A stretch of 5,667 bases of DNA from the NCBI GenBank assembly GCA_038250135.1, contig JBBSCP010000320.1, positions 1 through 5,667 on the forward strand. The letters are read 5' to 3'. The notes below the pieces were generated by a model. That model was given only the letters and a program-made list of their open reading frames with translations. It was not told where the DNA came from and made no database searches. This DNA is from Falsiroseomonas sp038250135 (GTDB lineage: Bacteria > Pseudomonadota > Alphaproteobacteria > Acetobacterales > Acetobacteraceae). Below, piece after piece: positions 1-5,491 of the stretch; position 1 is the first letter of the stretch, and every line of letters starts with the position of its first letter. The position numbers were made by a program, and so were the translations under genes.

Positions 1-1
1 G

Positions 2-388
2 GAGGTGAGCGAGAACATCTATGTGCTGCTCTCGCAGGAGAGCCTGAAGCGCGTCATCGGTGTATCCTCCTCGGTGGTGGCGGAGGCGCGCTTCTTTGGC
101 AAGGAGGGCGTGTTCCTCGGCACGCCGCCGATGCGCATCGCACCCGATCGAGCGGCGCTTGCACCCGGCCTGCACGCGAGCGTGCTGAGCGCCTGGCTAT
201 CGGCCGATTTCTGGCGCGATCTGCTGGCACCGCTGCTGCCCGTCACCGCGCCGGATGGCAACCGCCCGATGCTGCCGCCCGACGCACTGCGCGGGTCGTT
301 GCGGCAATTCTGGGGGCATGACGAGCTGACCCACCAATTGCCCTGGGACCTCGCCGCCGCGCGGGATGCCGAGCGGCGGCTGCGTTAA
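2..388 (+). CDS. C-terminal part of a capsule/surface polysaccharide biosynthesis-like protein (partial, 5' end outside window)
   Basis: The frame is open from the left edge to a TAA at 386-388, leaving about 128 residues. A GTG at 5-7 could be read as a start, but the GGAG before it has no spacing and the frame stays open upstream, so this is more likely the tail of a longer protein. The visible part reads as an alternating strand/helix fold: a stretch ending VIGVSSSVVAEARFFGKEG, then a loop, then a helix with WLSADFWRDLLAPLL and a final segment RGSLRQFWGHDEL. The 'GVSSSVVAEARFFGK' pattern resembles the C-terminal sugar-binding half of capsule-synthesis or glycosyltransferase-like proteins, where a Ser-rich turn is followed by a conserved Glu and 'FGK'. 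This family assignment is from pattern memory and is tentative. The gene converges with otsA, and the glycosyltransferases at the other end of the window fit a polysaccharide role. No signal peptide or membrane segment is visible in this part. Confidence 0.5.
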   Translation, partial: EVSENIYVLLSQESLKRVIGVSSSVVAEARFFGKEGVFLGTPPMRIAPDRAALAPGLHASVLSAWLSADFWRDLLAPLLPVTAPDGNRPMLPPDALRGSLRQFWGHDELTHQLPWDLAAARDAERRLR

Positions 389-412
389 AATCAATATGTT
401 ATAGAACACGAA

Positions 413-432
413 ATCCGTCCGAACGGACGGAT
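413..432. terminator. Hairpin between convergent genes, candidate bidirectional terminator
   Basis: ATCCGTCCG and its exact reverse complement CGGACGGAT flank a central AA, giving 9-bp arms (8 paired bases around a GAAC loop if a minimal loop is required). It lies 24 bases after the stop of the left-edge gene and 6 bases after the stop of otsA. Read on the minus strand, the stem is followed by TTTCGTGTTCT, a weak U-rich tail. On the plus strand there is no U tract. It therefore fits best as the otsA operon terminator, and it may also help stop transcription from the plus-strand gene. Confidence 0.6.
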
Positions 433-438
433 AGTGCT

Positions 439-1761
439 CTACGCCGCGAGCTGTGTGAGAAAGGCCTGCGCCCAATTCCCGGCGGCCGGTTTCGCCAGCG
501 CGGCGTAATCCTGCGACCAGCGCTCCTGCCGCTCCGCCAGCGGCATGATGATGGCGGTGTGCAATGCGTCGGTAATGTCTTCCGGATCATGCGGGTTGAC
601 CAACATCGCGCCGCCCATCTCCGCCGCCGCGCCGGCGAAGTGCGACAGGACCAACACCCCGGGATCCTCCGGGTCCTGCGCCGCGACGTATTCCTTGGCC
701 ACGAGGTTCATCCCGTCCCGCAGCGGCGTCACCAGGCCGACGCGCGCCACCCGAAGGAACCCCGCCAGCAGCGCGCGCGGTAGCGGGCGCGTCAGCCAGC
801 GCAGCGGCATCCAGTCGAATTCCGCGTGCTCGCCATTGATGCGCCCGGCCAACTCGTCCAGCTCGCGCCGCAGGTTGCGGTATTCCAGCACCTCACCGCG
901 CGAGACCGGTGCCACCTGCATGAAGGTGACGTGGCCACGGTGCTCGGGAAAGCGGCGCAGCAGCGCCGCATAGCCGCGGAAGCGATGCGGCAGACCCTTG
1001 CTGTAATCAAGCCGGTCTATGCCGAGGATCAGCCCACGTCCGGCGAGGCTCGCATGCAGGCGCGCGACATCGGGTTTGTTGCGCGCCGCCACCGCATCGC
1101 GCGCGAAGCTGGCGACATCGATACCGACCGGAAAGGCGCCGATCGGCGGCGTCATGTTGAACTCGACCATCGCGGCGCGGAGATGCGCAGCGTCCTGTTC
1201 GGTTTGCATGCCGATCAGATCATACGCCCCGAAATCCTGGAACACGGCCTCTCGCCGCGGCAGCGCCGCGAACAGGGAGGGCGGCGGGAAGGGCACGTGC
1301 AGGAAGAAGCCGATCCGCTGCGTGCAGCCCCGCGCGCGCAGAACCCGCGCCATCGGAATCAGGTGGAAATCATGCACCCAGATCACATCGTCAGGCCGCA
1401 GCAGCGGCAACAGCAGATCGGCGAAGCGCGCATTAACCGCGCGCCAGGCCTCCTCCTCCTCGCGGTGGAATTCGAAGATGCCGCTGCGATAGTGCAGCAG
1501 CGGCCAGAGCGTGGCGTTGCTGTAGCCCGTGTAATACAGCCGCTCCTCATCCGGGGTCAGGTCGGTGGTGGCGAAGCTGCGCCGGCTGGTGGTGACGATG
1601 CCGAGTGGCTGCGGCGGATCGGAGGTCTGGCCGGACCAGCCGAACCAAAGCACATCCTTTCGACCGAGCGCATCCTTCAGCGCGACGGCCAGACCGCCGG
1701 CCTGTGTGCCCCGCGCGCGTGGCGGCGGAACGCGGTTGGAGACGATCACCAGGCGCGCCAA
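439..1761 (-). CDS. otsA: Alpha,alpha-trehalose-6-phosphate synthase (OtsA, GT20)
   Basis: Cytosolic GT20 retaining glucosyltransferase. It transfers glucose from a nucleotide sugar (usually UDP-glucose) to glucose-6-phosphate to make trehalose-6-phosphate, the substrate of OtsB. Family landmarks appear in order: VSNRV (7-11), AGGLAV (21-26), WFGWSG (39-44), YSNATLWPLLHY (80-91), VHDFHL (129-134), HVPFP (155-159), DRLDYSKGLPHR (249-260) and LRDGMNLVAKEYVA (347-360). Residues matching the E. coli active site include Arg10, Tyr80, Asp131, His155, Arg250, Lys255 and Glu357. The open frame extends upstream to 1983, but that extra part is antisense-like sequence within the GH15 gene. The TTG at 1759-1761 gives MARLVIVSNRV, the normal family start, and has a good ribosome binding site. 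At 440 aa it is shorter than E. coli OtsA (474): the loop before AFPVGID (about 198-215) is trimmed and the C-terminal tail is missing. It is the last gene of the operon and overlaps GH15 by 16 nt. Confidence 0.96.
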   Translation of the reverse strand: MARLVIVSNRVPPPRARGTQAGGLAVALKDALGRKDVLWFGWSGQTSDPPQPLGIVTTSRRSFATTDLTPDEERLYYTGYSNATLWPLLHYRSGIFEFHREEEEAWRAVNARFADLLLPLLRPDDVIWVHDFHLIPMARVLRARGCTQRIGFFLHVPFPPPSLFAALPRREAVFQDFGAYDLIGMQTEQDAAHLRAAMVEFNMTPPIGAFPVGIDVASFARDAVAARNKPDVARLHASLAGRGLILGIDRLDYSKGLPHRFRGYAALLRRFPEHRGHVTFMQVAPVSRGEVLEYRNLRRELDELAGRINGEHAEFDWMPLRWLTRPLPRALLAGFLRVARVGLVTPLRDGMNLVAKEYVAAQDPEDPGVLVLSHFAGAAAEMGGAMLVNPHDPEDITDALHTAIIMPLAERQERWSQDYAALAKPAAGNWAQAFLTQLAA

Positions 1762-3539
1762 AAGCCTTCCTCCCAACTCGTGGAAAGCCGCATCGCGGAA
1801 AGGATCAGGCCGACCTGGGAATAGGTCTGCGGGAAATTGCCCCAAAGCTGGTTGTTGCGCGGGTCCACATCCTCGGCGAGCAGGCCGACATGGTTGCGCA
1901 GCCTCAGGATCTTCTCGAACAGCGCCCGCGCCTGCGCCGGGCGTCCAATGGCATGCAGTGCATCGACCAGCCAAAAGGAGCACACCAGAAACGCGGTGTC
2001 GGGCAGGCCGAAATCATCGGGCATGCTGTAGCGCAGCAACAGCCCGCCCCGGTCGAGGTCGCGCAGGATGGCGTCCACCGTCGCGACGAAGCGCGGATCG
2101 CTCGGCGCCACGAGGCCGATCTCGGGCAGCAACAGCAACGCCGCGTCCAGCCCCTCGCCGCCGAGGCTTTCGGTGAAGCAGCCGGCCTTGGGGTTCCACG
2201 CCCCTTCGAGGATGTTGTGGCGCAGGCGATCGGCGCGCGCTTTCCACGCCACGGCCTCCTCCGCAAGACCAAGTCCCTTGGCGATGCGGCCGAGACGGTC
2301 CAGCGCCGCCCAGCACATCGCCGCCGAGAAGGTGTGCACCCGTGTCCGACCGCGATACTCCCAGATGCCGGCATCTGGCGTCAGCGCCGCGGCTTCGGCT
2401 GCGGCGCCGAGCGGTTCGAGCCGGCGGAACAGCGCCTCATCGCCCGGGTTCGGCAGACGGCGGTCGAAGAACATCATCGCCGCCGCCATGACCACGCTGC
2501 CCCAGGCGTCGTTCTGCACCTGTTCGGCCGCCTGGTTTCCCACGCGAACCGGGCCCTGGCCGAGGAAGCCCGCCAGCGCTGGCGCCACATGCTCGTCGAT
2601 CGGCGCGTTGGGCACGAGGGGATAGACCGGCTTTGGCAGCGCGCCCCCTTCTGGCAGGGCGGCGGTGAGGTAGCGGATGAAGTCCTCCATGGTGCGCGTG
2701 GCGCCCAGCCGGTTGAGCGCCTGCACGGTGAAGAAGGCGTCGCGCAGCCAGCAGAAGCGATAGTCCCAATTGCGCGCCGTGCCCGGTGCCTCGGGGATGG
2801 AGGTGGTCAGGGCGGCGACGATGCCGCCGGTATCGTCATGGGCGCAGAGCTTGAGCGTGATGGCCGCACGGATCACCGCGTCCTGCCACTCGAAGGGCAC
2901 CGCCAGCAGGCGCACCCATTCGTGCCAGTAGGCGGTGGTATCGTCCTCCATCTCCCGCACAAGGCGGGCGGGCGCCTCCGCGATCGTCTCATCGGCCCCA
3001 AAAATCAACACCAGCGGCCGGTCGAGGGCGAATTCGGTCTCCTCGGCGATGAAGCCGAGCGGCGCGTCGGTGGTCAGGCGCAGGGCGTCCTGGGAGCCGG
3101 TGAAGCGCAGATGGTTGCTGCCCGCGCGCCGCTGCGGAGTCTCGGCCCCCCAGGCGAAGCGCGGGCGCACGCGCAGCCGGATCCGTGGGTGGCCGATGAG
3201 GGGCTCGATCCGGCGGATCAGCATGGGGGGGCGGAACATGCGCCCGAAGCGCCGCATGCGGGGCACGGTGTCGGTGATGCGCAACGAGCGGCCTTGCGCG
3301 TCGGTCAGGGTCGTCTCCACCACGGCGGTATTGCGCCGGTATTCCTGCCGGGCCTGGGCGAGACCGGCGACAGGCACGTCGCAGAAGCCGCCCTGCGGGT
3401 CGGTGCCATCGAGCAGCGAGCAGAACACCGGGTCGCCATCCAGGCGCGGCCAGCACATCCAGCTGATCCGGCCTTCCGGGTTGATCAGCGCGGCCACAGT
3501 GCCGTTGCCGGCGATGGCGAGGTCGAGCGGTTGGGTCAT
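1746..3539 (-). CDS. Glycoside hydrolase family 15 protein (trehalase/glucoamylase-like)
   Basis: A 597-residue enzyme, close to the usual length for bacterial GH15 proteins of the trehalase-like type. Residues 1-200 form the beta-rich N-terminal domain found in these proteins; IAGNGTVAALINPEGRISWMCWPRLDGDPVF (9-39 region) is its hallmark. The (alpha/alpha)6 catalytic domain follows, with RNWDYRFCWLRDA (256-268). The expected general acid is Glu394 in GIWEYRG, and the likely general base is Glu556 in LLAEDVDP, followed by WGNFPQTYSQVGLI (566-579). There is no signal peptide, so it should act in the cytoplasm. Family members hydrolyse trehalose, maltose/starch ends or other alpha-glucosides with inversion. 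The position between otsB and otsA makes trehalose or a linked alpha-glucan the best guess, but the sequence alone does not settle the substrate. The ATG at 3539-3537 overlaps the otsB stop (ATGA), and the 3' end overlaps otsA by 16 nt. Databases often label such proteins glucoamylase; I consider that less certain than the family. Confidence 0.93.
   Translation of the reverse strand: MTQPLDLAIAGNGTVAALINPEGRISWMCWPRLDGDPVFCSLLDGTDPQGGFCDVPVAGLAQARQEYRRNTAVVETTLTDAQGRSLRITDTVPRMRRFGRMFRPPMLIRRIEPLIGHPRIRLRVRPRFAWGAETPQRRAGSNHLRFTGSQDALRLTTDAPLGFIAEETEFALDRPLVLIFGADETIAEAPARLVREMEDDTTAYWHEWVRLLAVPFEWQDAVIRAAITLKLCAHDDTGGIVAALTTSIPEAPGTARNWDYRFCWLRDAFFTVQALNRLGATRTMEDFIRYLTAALPEGGALPKPVYPLVPNAPIDEHVAPALAGFLGQGPVRVGNQAAEQVQNDAWGSVVMAAAMMFFDRRLPNPGDEALFRRLEPLGAAAEAAALTPDAGIWEYRGRTRVHTFSAAMCWAALDRLGRIAKGLGLAEEAVAWKARADRLRHNILEGAWNPKAGCFTESLGGEGLDAALLLLPEIGLVAPSDPRFVATVDAILRDLDRGGLLLRYSMPDDFGLPDTAFLVCSFWLVDALHAIGRPAQARALFEKILRLRNHVGLLAEDVDPRNNQLWGNFPQTYSQVGLILSAMRLSTSWEEGFWRAW
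1769..1773 (-). promoter_or_regulatory. Shine-Dalgarno sequence that fixes the otsA TTG start
   Basis: On the minus strand, GGGAGGAAGG lies inside the last codons of the GH15 gene. Its GGAGG core is separated by 7 bases from the TTG at 1761-1759. The next in-frame candidate, a GTG at 1749-1747, would lie 19 bases from this site and would remove the first residues of the conserved N-terminal strand, so TTG is preferred. Confidence 0.75.
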
Positions 3540-4267
3540 GCGCGCGCCACCTCCAGCAGATCGGCCAGCCAGGCGCGTACGCCCGCGGCGTCGCTGAAAT
3601 GGTCCTGCACGCGCAGGCCGGCGCCGCCGAGCGCCCGGGCCGCCGCCATGCCGTCCTCATCGGTGTGATCGTCGCCGATGAACACCGGGCGGCGACCCTG
3701 GAAGGGAGCTTCCTGCATCAGGGCGCGGAGCGCGCCGCCCTTGTCCACGCTGCGTGCTTTGACTTCCCAAGCCATCTGGGCGGGCATCACGGCGAAGTCA
3801 GGCGCATCCCGCAGCAGATCGTCCAGCGCGGCGCGCAGCTGCGGCCCGGCCGCTTCGGCCTGTCGGAAATGCACGACAAATCCCGCCGGCTTCTGCTCGA
3901 CCAGAACCCCCGGCTCGGTCGCCGCCAGGGCCTGTGCGGCGTGGCGCCAAGCCGCCGGCACGGCCGGCGTGGGCATCCGGTGCGGTAGTTCGTCGGGCCG
4001 GGGGCGAAGCAGGGCGCCGTGCTCGGCCGCTGCAGGCAGACGAAGTGCCCCGAGCGCGGCATCGAGGCTTTCGAGCGACCGGCCGGTGATAATCGCGAGC
4101 GCACCGTCGAGAGCCCAGGAGAGGGCGACCAATTGGCCCGGCAGGTCTGGGGGGAGGACCACGGCATCTGGCGTTTTCGCGATATCCACCAGGGTTCCGT
4201 CGAAGTCCAGGAAGAGCGCGGCGTTGGCCAGGATATCCCTTGAGGAACGAAATGGAGCAAATGCCAT
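3536..4267 (-). CDS. otsB: Trehalose-6-phosphate phosphatase (OtsB, HAD superfamily)
   Basis: Cytosolic HAD-family phosphatase that converts trehalose-6-phosphate to trehalose, the second step after OtsA. All four HAD motifs are intact in the 243-residue product: motif I LFLDFDGTLVDIA with nucleophile Asp21 and acid/base Asp23; motif II IITGRS with Thr61; the motif III lysine Lys176 in VDKGGAL; and motif IV FIGDDHTDEDG with metal ligands around Asp199, Asp200 and Asp203. The cap-domain stretch EQKPAGFVVHFRQ (124-136) and the segment LMQEAPFQGRRPVFIGDD (183-200) closely match E. coli OtsB, which is slightly longer (266 aa). An in-frame TAG at 4276-4274 lies three codons before the ATG at 4267-4265, so the start cannot be further upstream. 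The ribosome binding site is weak (AGAGA about 6 bases upstream). It is the first gene of the otsB-GH15-otsA operon and overlaps GH15 by 4 nt. Confidence 0.95.
   Translation of the reverse strand: MAFAPFRSSRDILANAALFLDFDGTLVDIAKTPDAVVLPPDLPGQLVALSWALDGALAIITGRSLESLDAALGALRLPAAAEHGALLRPRPDELPHRMPTPAVPAAWRHAAQALAATEPGVLVEQKPAGFVVHFRQAEAAGPQLRAALDDLLRDAPDFAVMPAQMAWEVKARSVDKGGALRALMQEAPFQGRRPVFIGDDHTDEDGMAAARALGGAGLRVQDHFSDAAGVRAWLADLLEVARA
3549..3554 (-). promoter_or_regulatory. Shine-Dalgarno sequence for the GH15 gene inside otsB
   Basis: GGAGGT on the minus strand lies within the codons for Glu-Val near the otsB C-terminus, 9 bases before the ATG at 3539-3537. With the ATGA stop/start overlap it points to translational coupling of the GH15 gene to otsB. 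Confidence 0.7.
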
Positions 4268-4320
4268 GCGTCTCTATTGCATGAACATCTCCGCGGCGGA
4301 ACCGTGGCTCACGCCATAGT

Positions 4321-4335
4321 GATAGGACGACTATC
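4321..4335. repeat. Inverted repeat GATAG-GACGA-CTATC near the predicted transcription start
   Basis: Perfect 5-bp arms around a 5-base centre, immediately downstream of the candidate -10 box and covering the predicted transcription start. A further ATAG half-site lies directly beside it (4317-4320). This could be an operator or a small hairpin at the start of the leader. The evidence is symmetry and position only. Confidence 0.3.
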
Positions 4336-4339
4336 GGAA

Positions 4340-4367
4340 TTTATACTTCGGCATTTAGCCGATTCAG
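4340..4367 (-). promoter_or_regulatory. Candidate sigma-70-type promoter for the otsB-GH15-otsA operon
   Basis: On the minus strand, TATAAA (4345-4340) is a good -10 box. The hexamer 16 bases upstream, CTGAAT (4367-4362), keeps only the central TGA of a TTGACA -35 box, so this would be a weak or activator-dependent promoter. Transcription would begin near 4333, giving a leader of about 65 bases before otsB. The call rests on box similarity alone. Confidence 0.35.
4348..4362. repeat. Inverted repeat TCGGC-ATTTA-GCCGA in the promoter spacer
   Basis: Perfect 5-bp arms around a 5-base AT centre. The repeat sits between the candidate -35 and -10 boxes of the otsB promoter, a usual place for a repressor or MerR-type operator. 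Arms this short can occur by chance, so its role is uncertain. Confidence 0.3.
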
Positions 4368-4443
4368 TTGGCAAATAGGCGGGCTCTGATTTTCAGTGGA
4401 CCTCAATATTTCTTTCGGTGCGCGCTGTGGGAAGGTGGTCCTT

Positions 4444-5475
4444 TCATCGGCCTAGAACGCGCAGCACCTCCTCGGCGGTCGCGGCGATGGCGGCCAGGCT
4501 GTGACGCGATTCGACGTGGCGGCGCGCGGCGCGGCCCATGCGAAGCCGCATCTCGTCATCCGCCAGCAGCATTTCCACCGCGTGCGAAAGGGCCTCGTCG
4601 CTCACCAGTAGGCCAGCGGCGGCGGGAATGCCGCCGGCGATGGTGCCGCGGCGGGCGATGACGGGCAGGCCACAGGCCATCGCCTCCACCGTCGCACGCG
4701 GCAGGCCATCCATGCTCGAAGTGTGCACCATCAGCCGCGCCTGGCGCAGCGCGGCGAAGACATCGGCGTGCGCCTTGTGTCCCAGGAACAGCGCGCGGGC
4801 GCGATTCGCCTCGGGCACCGTCTGCTTCATCTCGCGCAGCCTCGGCCCGGCGCCGACGAAGGCCACGCGATGCGTTGCGGCAAAGGGCAGCAGCGCCTCC
4901 TGGTTCTTCCGCTTCTCGGCGAAGGTGCCGACATTGATGATGTCGCAGCTGGCCTTGTCCATGGCCACCGGCTTGCCCGGCCCGGCCATGGCGAGGTCCA
5001 CGTATTTCGGCAGCACCAATGCGCGGCCTGCGCGCAGGGCCGCCGGGAAGTGCAGCATCAGTTGCTCGCGATATTCGCCGAGCACCAGCGCCGCGCGGTC
5101 GGACATCGAATCCTTCACGCTGCCCCCGATGACGAGGCCCAACCGTGTCGTCGCCGGCAGGCCCGCGTGCAGATGCGCGTTCACGGCGTAGCCGAGCCCC
5201 TTATATAGCACGACGTCCGGCGCGAAGGCCGCGACTTCGCGCCGCAGTGCCTCCGAGACCTGGCGATGCGCGATCTCCTGCGGGTTGTCGGCGGGGCAGA
5301 AGGTGGCTTGCACGGCGTCGTCCAGATGTTGCTCGCGCTCCACCTCCGGCCCGGCATGCATGCGGAACATCTGCGCTTGCGCGCCGAGGCGATTAAGCGC
5401 GGCGGCCAAGTGCAGGTCGCGCAGCGCGCCGAGCAATTTGCGGCTGGCATGGCTCATGACGATGGCAATTCGCAA
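4444..5475 (-). CDS. Glycosyltransferase, group 1 / GT4-like (GT-B fold)
   Basis: A 343-residue GT-B glycosyltransferase of the GT4 type, probably cytoplasmic or membrane-associated and adding a sugar to a surface polysaccharide or lipid-linked precursor. The N-terminal acceptor half starts with the beta strand MRIAIVMSH and a helix ALRDLHLAAALNRLGAQ. The C-terminal donor half shows IINVGTFAEKRKNQEAL (179-195), VAFVGAGPRLREM (204-216), and the HTSSMDGLPRATVEAMACGLPVIA segment (251-274). The usual E-x7-E motif appears as Asp256...Glu264, with the first Glu replaced by Asp. The donor and acceptor sugars cannot be told from the sequence. The chosen start is a TTG at 5475-5473, which gives the classic first strand; the first ATG, seven codons in, would remove it. 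The upstream glycosyltransferase stop is 15 bases away, so the two are likely co-transcribed. No signal peptide or membrane helix is seen. Confidence 0.9.
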   Translation of the reverse strand: MRIAIVMSHASRKLLGALRDLHLAAALNRLGAQAQMFRMHAGPEVEREQHLDDAVQATFCPADNPQEIAHRQVSEALRREVAAFAPDVVLYKGLGYAVNAHLHAGLPATTRLGLVIGGSVKDSMSDRAALVLGEYREQLMLHFPAALRAGRALVLPKYVDLAMAGPGKPVAMDKASCDIINVGTFAEKRKNQEALLPFAATHRVAFVGAGPRLREMKQTVPEANRARALFLGHKAHADVFAALRQARLMVHTSSMDGLPRATVEAMACGLPVIARRGTIAGGIPAAAGLLVSDEALSHAVEMLLADDEMRLRMGRAARRHVESRHSLAAIAATAEEVLRVLGR

Positions 5476-5486
5476 CTCGATCGTCG

Positions 5487-5491
5487 TCCTT
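5487..5491 (-). promoter_or_regulatory. Shine-Dalgarno sequence for the GT4-like glycosyltransferase
   Basis: AAGGA on the minus strand overlaps the TGA stop of the upstream gene and lies 11 bases before the TTG at 5475. The spacing is slightly long. No better start is available, because the nearby upstream in-frame codons contain no ATG, GTG or TTG. Confidence 0.5.

Larger units (their letters stand above)
4268..4443 (-). promoter_or_regulatory. AT-enriched spacer and leader upstream of otsB
   Basis: This is the only sizeable non-coding stretch in the window, and its middle part (about 4318-4420) is clearly richer in A/T than the GC-rich genes around it. It separates the glycosyltransferase stop from the otsB start, both on the minus strand, and is long enough for an independent promoter. 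It contains a TATAAA box, two 5-bp-arm inverted repeats, and two tiny open frames in the leader. These are ATG-GCG-TGA (4317-4309) and ATG-TTC-ATG-CAA-TAG (4288-4274); the second is in frame with otsB. I see no strong intrinsic terminator for the upstream gene and no match to the GGAAC...GTT pattern of alphaproteobacterial general-stress (EcfG) promoters. Confidence 0.55.

Noticed and set aside
826..1824. A 332-codon plus-strand open frame opposite otsA
   Set aside because: It lies almost wholly antisense to the well-supported otsA gene, has a low-complexity composition and shows no motif or convincing ribosome binding site.
1762..1983. N-terminal extension of OtsA (74 codons upstream of the TTG)
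   Set aside because: It overlaps the conserved C-terminal GH15 coding sequence in another frame, and the translated extension is Pro/Ala/Arg/Gly-rich with no resemblance to GT20 proteins.
1605..3668. A 687-codon open frame on the plus strand opposite GH15 and parts of otsA and otsB
   Set aside because: It is antisense to genes with clear family motifs, its product is rich in Arg, Gly, His and Ala with no recognisable domain, and long antisense frames are expected in GC-rich DNA.
4386..4396. CTGA-TTT-TCAG inverted repeat in the spacer
   Set aside because: The arms are only 4 bp, have no supporting position relative to the promoter, and are easily explained by chance.
4428..4443. AAGG-TGGT-CCTT symmetry just after the glycosyltransferase stop, considered as a terminator
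   Set aside because: The 4-bp arms and lack of a U tract do not make a credible intrinsic terminator.
4368..4661. A 97-codon plus-strand frame beginning in the spacer upstream of otsB
   Set aside because: Most of it is antisense to the glycosyltransferase C-terminus, and the product is Arg/Gly/Pro-rich without any recognisable feature.
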